The notes below the pieces were generated by a model. The model was not told the origin of the DNA and did not search any database. It saw only the letters and a program-made list of their open reading frames with translations. A stretch of 64,000 bases of DNA from Bradyrhizobium sp. JYMT SZCCT0428 (GTDB lineage Bacteria > Pseudomonadota > Alphaproteobacteria > Rhizobiales > Xanthobacteraceae). The position numbers were made by a program, and so were the translations under genes. Location of the stretch: assembly GCF_018131075.1 (NCBI RefSeq), contig NZ_JAFCLS010000003.1, forward strand, positions 62,001 through 126,000, read 5' to 3'. The number at the start of each line of letters is the position of its first letter. The stretch's first letter is position 1. Of this stretch, positions 40,739 through 49,430 are shown in pieces.

Positions 40739-41341
40739 ATGCCTCTGCAATCGTCCGTGCGTGCGTTGAAGAAACCTCTCCGTCTTGACGACGAGGTGCG
40801 CTTTCTCCGTTCATGGATCGAAAAGCCGCTGCACATGGGCGCGGTGATGCCGTCCAGCAAGCTGCTCGCGCGCACCATGGCGCAGTATGTCGACGTCAAT
40901 TCGAAAGGACCGGTCGTCGAACTTGGTCCCGGCACCGGCGCGATCACCAACGCGCTGATCGAACATGGCGTCGATCAGAAGCGTCTCGTGCTGGTTGAGT
41001 ATAATCCGGGCTTCTGCGCGCTGCTGCGCGACCGTTATCCGCACGCCAAAGTGGTGCAAGGCGACGCCTACAAACTTCGCGACTCGCTGTTGAAGGTTCT
41101 CGACGTGCCGGCCTCGGCCGTGGTCTCCGGCCTGCCGCTGGTCACAAAGCCGATGCTGACGCGGCTCAAACTGATCCGCGACGCCTTTACGGCGCTCGCG
41201 CCAGGGGCGCCCTTCGTGCAGTTCACCTATTCGGTCGCGCCGCCGATCCCGAAATCGCTGCCCGGCGTGTCCACAGAAGCTTCCGAGCGGATCTGGATGA
41301 ACCTTCCGCCCGCCCGGGTCTGGGTGTATCGCAAGGGCTAA
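40739..41341 (+). CDS. pmtA: Phospholipid N-methyltransferase PmtA
   Basis: Class I SAM-dependent methyltransferase that makes phosphatidylcholine precursors from phosphatidylethanolamine. The 200-residue protein has the SAM loop VVELGPGTGAITNALI and the segments WIEKPLHMGAVMPSSKLLAR and VVSGLPLVTKP that separate PmtA from the related rRNA-dimethylase-type enzymes. It lies downstream of dnaJ by 92 bases, the position known for B. japonicum pmtA as I recall it. Confidence 0.88.
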   Translation: MPLQSSVRALKKPLRLDDEVRFLRSWIEKPLHMGAVMPSSKLLARTMAQYVDVNSKGPVVELGPGTGAITNALIEHGVDQKRLVLVEYNPGFCALLRDRYPHAKVVQGDAYKLRDSLLKVLDVPASAVVSGLPLVTKPMLTRLKLIRDAFTALAPGAPFVQFTYSVAPPIPKSLPGVSTEASERIWMNLPPARVWVYRKG

Positions 41342-41395
41342 GACTGCCCGGCGCGTCTGCGCGGCGGGATTGGCCCGAACCGCGATTTATAAAAT

Positions 41396-41974
41396 ATGTC
41401 CGCGCTGAAAATCCTCGTGATCCCGGGATCGCTTCGCACAGGCTCGCACAATGCGCGGCTGGCGGCCGCCATCACGCATGAGTTGGTGCAATCCGGCGCC
41501 GAAGTGACCCGCATCTCGCTGTCGGATTTTCCGTTGCCGATCTATGACGGCGACCTGCAGGCGAAGTCCGGCGTGCCGAAGCACGCGGTCAATCTGAAGC
41601 GCATGATCGGTGCCCATCACGGCGTCCTGATCGTGACGCCGGAGTATAATTCGTCGGTGCCGGCGCTGGTGAAAAACACCATCGACTGGATCAGCCGGGT
41701 GCAGGATACGCATGAAACCCGCGGCCAGGTGTTTCGCGGCGCCGTGTTTGCGATCGCTTCCGCTTCGGGCGGGCGGCTCGGCGGCACGCGCGCGCTGGCG
41801 GCGCTGCGCCTCATTCTGTCGGCCTGTCACGCCAGCGTGGTTCCGAACCAGCTCGCATTGTCGTTCGCGGACCAGGCCTATGACGAGATGGACCGTCTGA
41901 AGCATCCTGCCGATGTCGAGGCGCTGCAAGCGCTGGTGCGGCAGCTGATCGATCATTCCCAACGCATGATGTGA
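41396..41974 (+). CDS. NADPH-dependent FMN reductase family protein
   Basis: A 192-residue flavodoxin-fold oxidoreductase. The FMN phosphate loop PGSLRTGSHNARL, the TPEYNSSVPALVKNTIDWISR motif and the GGRLGGTRALAALR segment match the quinone reductase/FMN reductase group. Electron acceptor unknown. It lies six bases upstream of pyrF and is probably co-transcribed with it. Confidence 0.9.
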   Translation: MSALKILVIPGSLRTGSHNARLAAAITHELVQSGAEVTRISLSDFPLPIYDGDLQAKSGVPKHAVNLKRMIGAHHGVLIVTPEYNSSVPALVKNTIDWISRVQDTHETRGQVFRGAVFAIASASGGRLGGTRALAALRLILSACHASVVPNQLALSFADQAYDEMDRLKHPADVEALQALVRQLIDHSQRMM

Positions 41975-41980
41975 GGTGAC

Positions 41981-42691
41981 ATGCAGCCTGCCAGTATCGC
42001 TCCGAAAGACCGGTTGATTGTGGCGCTCGATCTGCCCGGCGTCGCCGAGGCCGAAGCGATGGTGGCGCGGCTCGGCGACAGCGTGACGTTCTACAAGATC
42101 GGCTATCAGCTCGCCTATGCCGGCGGCCTGCCGCTGGTCCGTCAATTATCCGGTGCGGGCAAGAAAGTGTTCGTCGATCTCAAGCTGCACGATATCGGCA
42201 ACACCGTTGCGCGCGGTGTCGAGAGCATCGCAAAACTCGGCGCCACCTTTCTCACCGTGCACGCCTATCCGCAGACCATGAAGGCGGCGGTGGAAGCACG
42301 TGCGGGCTCGGATCTCAAAATCCTCGCGGTCACCGTGCTGACCTCCTATGACGACGGCGATCTGCATGCCGCCGGCTATCGCCTCAACGTCTCCGATCTG
42401 GTCGAGGCGCGCGCCCAGCAGGCGCAGGTGCTCGGCGTCGACGGGCTGGTGAGTTCGCCGGAAGAGGCGGCGAGTTTGCGCAAGATCGTCGGCCACCAGA
42501 TGAACCTGGTGACGCCGGGCATCCGGCCGGCGGGTTCGGCGACCGGCGACCAGAAGCGCATCATGACGCCGGCGCGCGCCATTGCCGCCGGCGCGGATTA
42601 TCTGGTGGTGGGACGGCCGGTCACCGAGGCCGCCGACCCCAAAGCCGCCGCGGATGCCATTCAAACCGAAATCGCGCAGACGCTGGGCTGA
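41981..42691 (+). CDS. pyrF: Orotidine 5'-phosphate decarboxylase
   Basis: Last step of UMP synthesis. The 236-residue barrel has the catalytic Lys-Asp array in [16 protein letters not shown] and the phosphate loop [23 protein letters not shown], with a final [17 protein letters not shown] lies before the ATG. A DUF1330 gene follows after 42 bases. Confidence 0.97.
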   Translation: MQPASIAPKDRLIVALDLPGVAEAEAMVARLGDSVTFYKIGYQLAYAGGLPLVRQLSGAGKKVFVDLKLHDIGNTVARGVESIAKLGATFLTVHAYPQTMKAAVEARAGSDLKILAVTVLTSYDDGDLHAAGYRLNVSDLVEARAQQAQVLGVDGLVSSPEEAASLRKIVGHQMNLVTPGIRPAGSATGDQKRIMTPARAIAAGADYLVVGRPVTEAADPKAAADAIQTEIAQTLG

Positions 42692-42733
42692 GAGCAAGGC
42701 GAGAAAACAAGGCCACAGAAGGAGGAACCGAAG

Positions 42734-43039
42734 ATGGCAAAAGGCTACTGGATCGCGCGCATCGACGTCCACAACATGGACGGCTACAAGGACTACATCG
42801 CACAGAACGGCGCGGTCTTCGCCAAGTATGGCGCCAAATTCCTGGTGCGCGGCGGCACGCATGAGGCCCGGGAAGGCACCTCGCGATCGCGCAACGTGGT
42901 GCTCGAATTCAAGGACTACGAGACTGCGCTGGCCTGCTACAATTCGCCGGAATACGCCCGCCTGGTCGCGCTCCGTAGCCCGCATTCGGAAGGCGATCTC
43001 GTCATCATCGAAGGCTATGACGGCCCGCAGCCCGCGTGA
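42734..43039 (+). CDS. DUF1330 family protein
   Basis: A 101-residue dimeric alpha-beta barrel-like protein (MAKGYWIARIDVHNMDGYKDYIAQNGAVFAKYGAKFLVRGG...VIIEGYD). The family is uncharacterised. GGAGGAACCGAAG gives it a strong ribosome binding site. It probably shares the pyrF transcript. Confidence 0.9.
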   Translation: MAKGYWIARIDVHNMDGYKDYIAQNGAVFAKYGAKFLVRGGTHEAREGTSRSRNVVLEFKDYETALACYNSPEYARLVALRSPHSEGDLVIIEGYDGPQPA

Positions 43040-43045
43040 GAGTTG

Positions 43046-43166
43046 CCGTCATTGCGAGCGAAGCGAAGCAATCCACCTCGCCCCTCGCCATGCGGGGATA
43101 GCTGGATTGCTTCGTCGCTTCGCTCCCCTGCGCAATCGCTTCGCGTTTGTCGCAGGCAATGACGGG
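43046..43166. repeat. Palindromic repeat, family B, with an inner insertion
   Basis: Third copy of family B (CCGTCATTGCGAGCG ... GGCAATGACGGG). The right arm carries an extra CGCAATCGCTTCGCGTTTGT segment similar to the inner palindrome of family E, so the element is longer than its sisters. It lies between the DUF1330 gene and dapB. Confidence 0.75.
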
Positions 43167-43215
43167 AAGTTGCCGTAGCAGCCCGCCCCCGCTATACCCG
43201 TAAAGAGGTGAAGCC

Positions 43216-44031
43216 ATGGCCGACATGCGTTTGATCGTAGCTGGTGCGGGCGGCAGGATGGGCCGCGCGCTGACACGCGTCATTTCGGAGACGCCAGGTG
43301 CGGCGCTTGCCGGCGCGCTGGAGGCGCCGGGTTCGGAACTGCTGGGCAAGGATTCCGGCGTCCTCGCCGGCCTGCCCGAAAATGGCGTCAAGCTCTCGGC
43401 CGATCTCTGGGCGCTCTCGGCCAACGCCGACGGCATTCTCGATTTCACGGTTCCCGCCGCCACCATCGCCAATGTGGCGATCGCCGCCGAACGGAAGCTG
43501 GTGCACGTGGTCGGAACCACCGGGCTGTCGGAGTCCGACATGGCCGTGATCAAGAGCGTGACCTCCCGTGCCATCGTCGTGCAGTCAGGCAATATGAGCC
43601 TTGGCGTCAATCTGCTGGCGGCGCTGGTCAAGCGCGTCGCGCAATCGCTCGATACCGATTTCGATATCGAGATCCTCGAGATGCACCACAAGGCCAAGGT
43701 CGACGCACCGTCGGGCACCGCCCTGATGCTGGGCGAGGCCGCCGCCGCGGGCCGCGGCATCGACCTGCATTTGCACTCGGCGCGCGGACGCGACGGCATT
43801 ACCGGCGCGCGCAAGGCCGGCGATATCGGCTTTGCGGCATTGCGCGGCGGCACCGTCACCGGCGAACACAGCGTGATCTTTGCCGGTGCGATGGAGCGCA
43901 TCGAGCTGACCCACCGCGCCGAGGACCGCACGATGTTTGCGCAAGGCGCGGTCAAGGCGGCGTTGTGGGCGCAGGGCAAGACGCCCGGCCTGTATTCGAT
44001 GGCCGATGTGCTGGGCCTCGGCGACTTCTGA
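43216..44031 (+). CDS. dapB: 4-hydroxy-tetrahydrodipicolinate reductase
   Basis: Reduces hydroxy-tetrahydrodipicolinate in lysine and diaminopimelate synthesis. The 271-residue protein has the NAD(P)H loop [12 protein letters not shown], the catalytic [18 protein letters not shown] and the C-terminal [30 protein letters not shown]. Confidence 0.97.
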   Translation: MADMRLIVAGAGGRMGRALTRVISETPGAALAGALEAPGSELLGKDSGVLAGLPENGVKLSADLWALSANADGILDFTVPAATIANVAIAAERKLVHVVGTTGLSESDMAVIKSVTSRAIVVQSGNMSLGVNLLAALVKRVAQSLDTDFDIEILEMHHKAKVDAPSGTALMLGEAAAAGRGIDLHLHSARGRDGITGARKAGDIGFAALRGGTVTGEHSVIFAGAMERIELTHRAEDRTMFAQGAVKAALWAQGKTPGLYSMADVLGLGDF

Positions 44032-44063
44032 AATTCGACGACGCGCCGAGACTCGGTAGTGTC

Positions 44064-44249
44064 TCAGTTTGAATTTGGGGGCCTGTAGCCCGAGACAAGT
44101 TTGATATGAATGTCTTGGGCGACTATCTGGCGGGCCCATTCAGCTTGATCTTCCTTGATCAATTTAGCGACCAACAATTCGTCCACAATCGAAGCTCCGA
44201 CGTTCTCGCTCCAGAGAAGGTCCAGTTCGTTTCGTGTCACATCGTCCAC
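44064..44249 (-). CDS. Small protein of unknown function (61 aa)
   Basis: A 61-residue acidic helical protein (MDDVTRNELDLLWSENVGASIVDELLVAKLIKEDQAEWARQIVAQDIHIKL). It starts with GTG, preceded at five bases by GAGAGG, and lies 15 bases after the gpmI stop on the same strand. I recognise no family. Confidence 0.55.
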   Translation of the reverse strand: MDDVTRNELDLLWSENVGASIVDELLVAKLIKEDQAEWARQIVAQDIHIKLVSGYRPPNSN

Positions 44250-44264
44250 GAGCGCCTCTCTTTG

Positions 44265-45788
44265 CTATTTCGGACGCAGCAATGATTTGCCAGTCATCTC
44301 CGGCGGTTTCGGCAATTGCATCAGGTCGAGCATTGTCGGCGCAATATCCGCCAGCCGGCCTTCCGCCAAGGTCGCGCCGCCGCCGCCCTGCAGCAGCAGG
44401 GGCACCGGGTTCGTCGTATGAGCTGTATGCGGACCGCCGGTGACGGGGTCGCGCATCATTTCGCAGTTGCCGTGATCGGCGGTCACCAGCAGCGCGCCGC
44501 CGGATCGCTCGATCGCCTCCGAGATTTTCCCGAGCGCGGTATCGACGGTTTCGACCGCCTTGATCGCAGCCGCCAGATTTCCCGAGTGGCCGACCATATC
44601 CGGGTTGGCGTAGTTCAGGACGATCAAATCGTACTTGCCTGAATCGATCGCCTCCACGGCCTTCGCGGTCAGCTCGGCAGCCGACATCTCCGGCTGCAGG
44701 TCATAGGTCGCGACCTTGGGCGATGGCACCATGATGCGGTCCTCGCCGGAAAAAGGCTCTTCCCGTCCGCCGTTGAGAAAATAAGTGACGTGCGGATATT
44801 TTTCCGTTTCGGCCATCCGCAATTGCGTCCGGTTTGCCGCTGATGTGACTTCGCCCAGGATGTTTGGAAACGCCTGCGGCGGAAATATCGTCTGCATCAG
44901 CCTGTCGAGATCAGAGCTGTATTGCGTCATGCCGACCGCGGCAGCGTACCGGACGCTGCGTCTGCGTTTGAAGCCGTCAAACGACGGATCGAGCATCGCA
45001 CCAAGAATCTCGCGGACGCGATCGGCGCGAAAGTTGAAGCTCAGCACGCCATCGCCATCCTTGATGCCGGCGTAATTGCCGATCACCGACGGTACGACGA
45101 ACTCGTCGGTGACATCATGCGCATAGGCATCTGACATTGCCGATTGTGCGTCGGCAAAATGCGGACCTTCGCCCTCGACGATGGCGTCATAGGCTTTGCC
45201 GACGCGTTCCCAGCGCTTGTCGCGGTCCATCGCATAATATCGCCCGACAACGGTTGCGATCGGAACCTGTGGCGGCAGCGCAGCGCTCAGCCGCTTCAAA
45301 TCATCGGCCCCCGATCGCGGCGGCGTATCGCGTCCGTCCGTGAGCGCGTGTACGACTGCCGGCACGCCGTGCTCAGCGAGGATCGCGGCCAGTGCGGCGA
45401 CGTGGTCCTGATGCGAGTGGACGCCGCCCGGCGACACCAGGCCGATCAGATGACAGGTGCCGCCGCTCTGCTTCAGCGCCTGGACCAGTCCGGTGAGCGC
45501 CGTCGCGGATTTGATTTCGCCTGACGTAATGGCGTCGTTGATCCGCGGCAGGTCCTGCATCACCACGCGACCCGCGCCGATGTTCAGGTGCCCGACTTCG
45601 GAATTGCCCATCTGCCCATCGGGCAGCCCGACGTCCCGTCCCGACGTCCGCAGGAAGGCGCGCGGACCCGCGTTCCACAGGCGGTCGAAGTTCGGTGTTT
45701 TGGCCTGACGAACAGCATTGTCGGCCGGATCCTCCCGCCAGCCCCAACCATCCAATATCGCTAGCATCACCGGGCGGCGTTTCTGCAT
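44265..45788 (-). CDS. gpmI: 2,3-bisphosphoglycerate-independent phosphoglycerate mutase
   Basis: Manganese-dependent interconversion of 3- and 2-phosphoglycerate. The 507-residue protein has the alkaline-phosphatase-fold metal sites ILDGWGWRE, the catalytic serine in GQMGNSEVGHLNIGAGRVV, HSHQDHVAAL, FNFRADRVREI, and LNYANPDMVGHSG with LVTADHGNCEMM near the end. It is separated from dapB by the small gene and about 30 bases. Confidence 0.97.
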   Translation of the reverse strand: MQKRRPVMLAILDGWGWREDPADNAVRQAKTPNFDRLWNAGPRAFLRTSGRDVGLPDGQMGNSEVGHLNIGAGRVVMQDLPRINDAITSGEIKSATALTGLVQALKQSGGTCHLIGLVSPGGVHSHQDHVAALAAILAEHGVPAVVHALTDGRDTPPRSGADDLKRLSAALPPQVPIATVVGRYYAMDRDKRWERVGKAYDAIVEGEGPHFADAQSAMSDAYAHDVTDEFVVPSVIGNYAGIKDGDGVLSFNFRADRVREILGAMLDPSFDGFKRRRSVRYAAAVGMTQYSSDLDRLMQTIFPPQAFPNILGEVTSAANRTQLRMAETEKYPHVTYFLNGGREEPFSGEDRIMVPSPKVATYDLQPEMSAAELTAKAVEAIDSGKYDLIVLNYANPDMVGHSGNLAAAIKAVETVDTALGKISEAIERSGGALLVTADHGNCEMMRDPVTGGPHTAHTTNPVPLLLQGGGGATLAEGRLADIAPTMLDLMQLPKPPEMTGKSLLRPK

Positions 45789-45920
45789 CGACGGGCCTTT
45801 CGCTGTTTACCCCAGGGTGGTTGTGAGCGATCGATACGCGATCGTCAATCGACGCGCGCCGTCAGTGTTCCGGTCGGGGGCTCTGCGAGGTTGGCATATC
45901 AGCTATGGGTAATGGGAGGC

Positions 45921-46004
45921 CGTAGGATGGGTTGAGCTCTTCGCGAAACCCATCAATTGCGCGACAAACGTGATGGGTTTCGCAAGGGCTCAACCCATCC
46001 TACG
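45921..46004. repeat. Palindromic repeat, family C
   Basis: Arms CGTAGGATGGGTTGAGC and GCTCAACCCATCCTACG enclose GCGAAACCCATC/GATGGGTTTCGC. Second member of the family at 16361. It lies just downstream of the AraC-MGMT gene. Confidence 0.85.
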
Positions 46005-46021
46005 AACTACGAACAACGATC

Positions 46022-46939
46022 TCAATGCAGCCCCACCTGTCCGGCTTCCCAGCCCAGCATCGCCTGCTTGCGGGTGATGCCCCAGTGATAGCCGGTGAGC
46101 GCGCCGCCTTTGCCGAGTGCGCGATGGCAGGGCACCACGAACGACACCGGGTTGCGGCCGACCGCGGCACCAACGGCGCGAGAGGCTTTCGGATTCTTGA
46201 TCTTGTTGGCGATGTCGGAATAGCTGACCGCGCGGCCCATCGGGATCTTGAGCAGAGTCTCCCACACCCGCACCTCGAAGTCAGTACCGATCAGGACGAC
46301 GCGCAGCGGCTGGTCCTGCCGCCACATCCTGGTGTCGAAGATGCGCTGCGCGAGGCCGGCGGTGCCGTCGCGATCCTCGAAATAGGTCGAGTTCGGCCAG
46401 CGCCGCTTCATGTCGGCGAAAGATGCCGGCTCCTCGCCGGGATCGGCGAAGGCAAGTCCGGCAAGGCCACGGCCGCTGGCGATCACGATGGCAGTGCCGA
46501 ACGGGGAGGGATGGAAACCGTAACGCAGCGTCATGCCGGCGCCGCCGTTCTTCCATTCGCCCGGCGACATCGCCTCATGCGTCACGAACAGATCGTGCAG
46601 CCGGCCCGGACCCGACAGTCCCGAATCGAGGGCGGCGTCGAGCACGCTGGCCGAGTCGCGCAACAATCCCTTGGCATGATCGAGTGTCAGCGCCTGCATG
46701 AAGTCCTTGGGCGTCAGTCCGGCCCAGCGGCGGAACAGAAGGTGTAATTCGTCTGGCGTCACCGAGGCGGCATCCGCCATCGCTTCGATGGTCGGCTGCG
46801 CGCGCCAGTGTTCCGAGATGAAGGCGATGGCGCGGCGCACGGAATCATAGTCGCGCAGCGCGGCGTTCTGGGGGCCCGGCTTGGCCAGGCGCTGGTCATG
46901 TATGGCGAGTGTCATCATGGGATCAGATTTAGGGCTCAT
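46022..46939 (-). CDS. AraC-methylguanine methyltransferase fusion (Ada-like)
   Basis: A 305-residue protein that joins an AraC-type helix-turn-helix (about residues 30-110, IEAMADAASVTPDELHLLFRRWAGLTPKDFMQ) to a C-terminal O6-methylguanine-DNA methyltransferase. The active-site motif PVSFVVPCHRALGKGG provides the acceptor Cys. It lacks the N-terminal zinc/methylphosphotriester domain of E. coli Ada, so it cannot sense damage in the Ada manner. I use the ATG at 46939; a second, MMT, at 46918 is possible. Confidence 0.88.
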   Translation of the reverse strand: MSPKSDPMMTLAIHDQRLAKPGPQNAALRDYDSVRRAIAFISEHWRAQPTIEAMADAASVTPDELHLLFRRWAGLTPKDFMQALTLDHAKGLLRDSASVLDAALDSGLSGPGRLHDLFVTHEAMSPGEWKNGGAGMTLRYGFHPSPFGTAIVIASGRGLAGLAFADPGEEPASFADMKRRWPNSTYFEDRDGTAGLAQRIFDTRMWRQDQPLRVVLIGTDFEVRVWETLLKIPMGRAVSYSDIANKIKNPKASRAVGAAVGRNPVSFVVPCHRALGKGGALTGYHWGITRKQAMLGWEAGQVGLH

Positions 46940-46973
46940 CTGACGTTCCAACCACCCGATTTCCGATACGGAT

Positions 46974-47495
46974 TCACGTTATGGGATTGTAGGTGATGCC
47001 GCGTTTGGCGGCTTGCAGCGCGGCCAGTAAGGCTTTGGCAAAGCTTGCTTTTTCGTCCGGTCCCAAAAAATGCCCGACCGAGACGCGGCGTCCGCGCGAG
47101 ACCAGATAAAGCCGCTCGATGCCGAATTCGGGGTCGCCGGTCTGGTCAAGCCGCACCCAGAGCGGATTGAGCACCCATTCCACCACATGACCGCGATGGC
47201 TGACCCGGCGCACTCGCAGCTCCGACGGCGTCACCGTGATTTCCTCCGACGCATTGGCGCTGCGGAAATTGACCCGGAACGCCCAGTAGATCACGAGCAC
47301 GTCGAGCCCGAAGAATCCGAACACCGGCCAGGCGCCCATCAACAGAAACGCGACGCCCGCGACAAAGCTCACCGCACATAGGAATGCCATCAGCACCAGG
47401 AAGCCGGTGCGGTTGAGCGAACGATGCGGCGTCAGCCGCGCCGAAAACAGCTTCGGCCGGTCAACATCCCGATCAAAGTCGTTGCTTGCGGTCAT
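46974..47495 (-). CDS. DUF2244 membrane protein
   Basis: A 173-residue protein with two adjacent membrane helices (about residues 30-75) and a soluble beta-rich C-terminus (WVLNPLWVRLDQTGD). It matches DUF2244, an uncharacterised family frequent beside nth in alphaproteobacteria. It is divergent from nth across 22 bases, so the two share a promoter region. Confidence 0.88.
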   Translation of the reverse strand: MTASNDFDRDVDRPKLFSARLTPHRSLNRTGFLVLMAFLCAVSFVAGVAFLLMGAWPVFGFFGLDVLVIYWAFRVNFRSANASEEITVTPSELRVRRVSHRGHVVEWVLNPLWVRLDQTGDPEFGIERLYLVSRGRRVSVGHFLGPDEKASFAKALLAALQAAKRGITYNPIT

Positions 47496-47517
47496 CGCCG
47501 GTCAGTATACCCGGATC

Positions 47518-48303
47518 ATGGCCAAAATCATCCGCGCTAAAGCTGCCAAAAAACCAAGCGTTCCATCCGTGCCCGGGAAAACAGCAAACAAGGCGGCAAA
47601 GGCCGCGGCCAGCAAGCCAGCCAAAGCGGCGTCCAAGCCCGCGGCGAAGAAAGCACCAAAGCCAAAACCCTGGACCTCAGCCGAGGTCCATGAGGCATTC
47701 AGCCGCTTTCGCAAGGCCAATCCGGAGCCGAAGGGCGAGCTCGAACATCTCAACCCCTACACGCTGCTGGTCGCCGTGGTGCTGTCGGCGCAAGCGACCG
47801 ACGCCGGCGTCAACCGCGCGACGCGCGCGCTGTTCGCGGTGGCGGATACGCCCGAGAAGATGCTGGCGCTCGGCGAGGACACCGTGCGCGACTATATCAA
47901 GACCATCGGGCTTTTTCGCAACAAGGCCAAGAACGTCATCGCGTTGTCGGAAAAACTGATCGCCGAGTTCGGCAGCGAAGTGCCGCGCACCCGCGCCGAG
48001 ATCGAGTCGCTACCCGGCGCCGGCCGCAAGACGGCTAATGTCGTGCTCAATATGGCCTTCGGCGAGCATACGATGGCAGTGGATACCCATGTGTTTCGCC
48101 TCGGCAACCGCACCGGGATGGCGCCCGGCAACAACGTGCTCGAGGTCGAACTCGGGCTGGAAAAGATAATCCCGTCCGAGTTCATGTTGCATGCCCACCA
48201 CTGGCTGATCCTGCACGGCCGCTACATCTGCCTCGCCCGCAAGCCGCGCTGCGATGTGTGTCTGATCAACGATCTCTGCCGCTGGCCGGAGAAGACGGTG
48301 TGA
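47518..48303 (+). CDS. nth: Endonuclease III
   Basis: DNA glycosylase/AP lyase for oxidised pyrimidines. The 261-residue protein begins with a Lys/Ala/Pro-rich basic extension of about 55 residues, common in this group. The core has the helix-hairpin-helix LPGAGRKTANVVLN with the catalytic Lys, the catalytic Asp in AVDTHVFRL, and the [4Fe-4S] ligands in CLARKPRCDVCLINDLC. The ATG at 47518 gives this length; an upstream extension overlaps the DUF2244 gene. Confidence 0.96.
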   Translation: MAKIIRAKAAKKPSVPSVPGKTANKAAKAAASKPAKAASKPAAKKAPKPKPWTSAEVHEAFSRFRKANPEPKGELEHLNPYTLLVAVVLSAQATDAGVNRATRALFAVADTPEKMLALGEDTVRDYIKTIGLFRNKAKNVIALSEKLIAEFGSEVPRTRAEIESLPGAGRKTANVVLNMAFGEHTMAVDTHVFRLGNRTGMAPGNNVLEVELGLEKIIPSEFMLHAHHWLILHGRYICLARKPRCDVCLINDLCRWPEKTV

Positions 48304-48310
48304 GGTTCTA

Positions 48311-48444
48311 ACCTCGCCCCGCTTGCGGGGAGAGGTCGGAGTGCGAAGCACTCCGGGTGAGGGGGTACAGGTCTATCGATAGACTACTCCCGGGGAGAAA
48401 GCCCCTCACCCCGACCCTCTCCCCGCAAGAGCGGGGCGAGGGAG
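48311..48444. repeat. Palindromic repeat, family D
   Basis: Begins CCTCGCCCCGCTTGCGGGGA and ends with the complementary CGCAAGAGCGGGGCGAGG; inner blocks are also inverted. It lies between the convergent nth and CysZ-like genes. A reverse-oriented copy is at 51551-51688. Confidence 0.85.
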
Positions 48445-48459
48445 AAGCGCGATCTCGCC

Positions 48460-49212
48460 TCACACCACCGGCATCCCCGTTCGCCGCCCGGGCTCGATCA
48501 ACTCGGGCCGCGGGCCGCTCAGTCGCTTGTGCATGTGGACCATGAAGGCCATGCCGAACAGCGGTGTCGCCAGATTGACGATCGGGATCGAGACGAAGGC
48601 GGCGATGAACAGTCCCGCTGTGAACACGGTCGCCGCATTGTCCTTGCGCATCGCCTTGGCTTCCGCGGGCGAGCGGAAGCGCATTGCCGCGAGCTCGAAA
48701 TATTCCCGGCCCAATAGCCAGGCGGTGGCGAAGAAGAAAATCAGGAAGCCGGCGCCGGCGAACAGCAAGAAGGGCAGCGCGATCAGATAGACCAGGATGG
48801 TCAGCAGCGCCGTCTTGATGCCTTCGGGGATTGCGACGCCAAGCGGCAGCGCGGAGCCGGGCTTTTCTGCCGGATAATGCTCGCGCTCGACATGGTCGGC
48901 GACGTCGTCGACGAACACGCTGGCGATCAGCGAGGTGATCGCCGGCATCAGGAAGATGCCGCCGACCACGACGCTGAGCCCGGCCGCGATCGAGACGATC
49001 CAGGCCAGGATGTTCAGCGGCGTGTGAAAGCCAGGTCCCAGTAGCCCTTCCGCCCAGACCTCGCCATATTCGGCGAACCAGCTGAGCAGCCGCTGCAATC
49101 CGATTGCCAACACCGTGATCAGCACCAGCGCCAGCCCGATCGAGCGCCACAGAATGGTGCGCATCGGCGGCGACAGGATTTGGGAAAGCGCCTTGACGGC
49201 GGCGTCCAGCAT
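48460..49212 (-). CDS. EI24/CysZ-like membrane protein
   Basis: A 250-residue protein with four or more long hydrophobic segments (IGLALVLITVLAIGLQRLL; GLSVVVGGIFLMPAITSLIASVFV; LLTILVYLIALPFLLFAGAGFLIFFFATAWLLG). It belongs to the EI24 family that includes the sulfate permease CysZ, but no cysteine-synthesis gene is adjacent, so the substrate is unproven. I use the ATG at 49212; the frame extends upstream without a membrane-protein character. Confidence 0.85.
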   Translation of the reverse strand: MLDAAVKALSQILSPPMRTILWRSIGLALVLITVLAIGLQRLLSWFAEYGEVWAEGLLGPGFHTPLNILAWIVSIAAGLSVVVGGIFLMPAITSLIASVFVDDVADHVEREHYPAEKPGSALPLGVAIPEGIKTALLTILVYLIALPFLLFAGAGFLIFFFATAWLLGREYFELAAMRFRSPAEAKAMRKDNAATVFTAGLFIAAFVSIPIVNLATPLFGMAFMVHMHKRLSGPRPELIEPGRRTGMPVV

Positions 49213-49430
49213 GATGGCCTCTGTTTCGCTCGAAAAACCCTCGCGAGAGGTAGAGATGCAATCGGGCTTCGGCAAGACCCGGCAGAAGACCCGGGCAGGG
49301 ATCGCCGGTGACGATCCCGCCCATGCATTTGCGTCATGCAGCCGTGGCGGCACCATCAGGCAGATTATGTTTTCCCGAGAAGTCCGGAAGGCCTAGTCTG
49401 GCTGTCGAAAGACGGCGCAAGGGAGAAACC

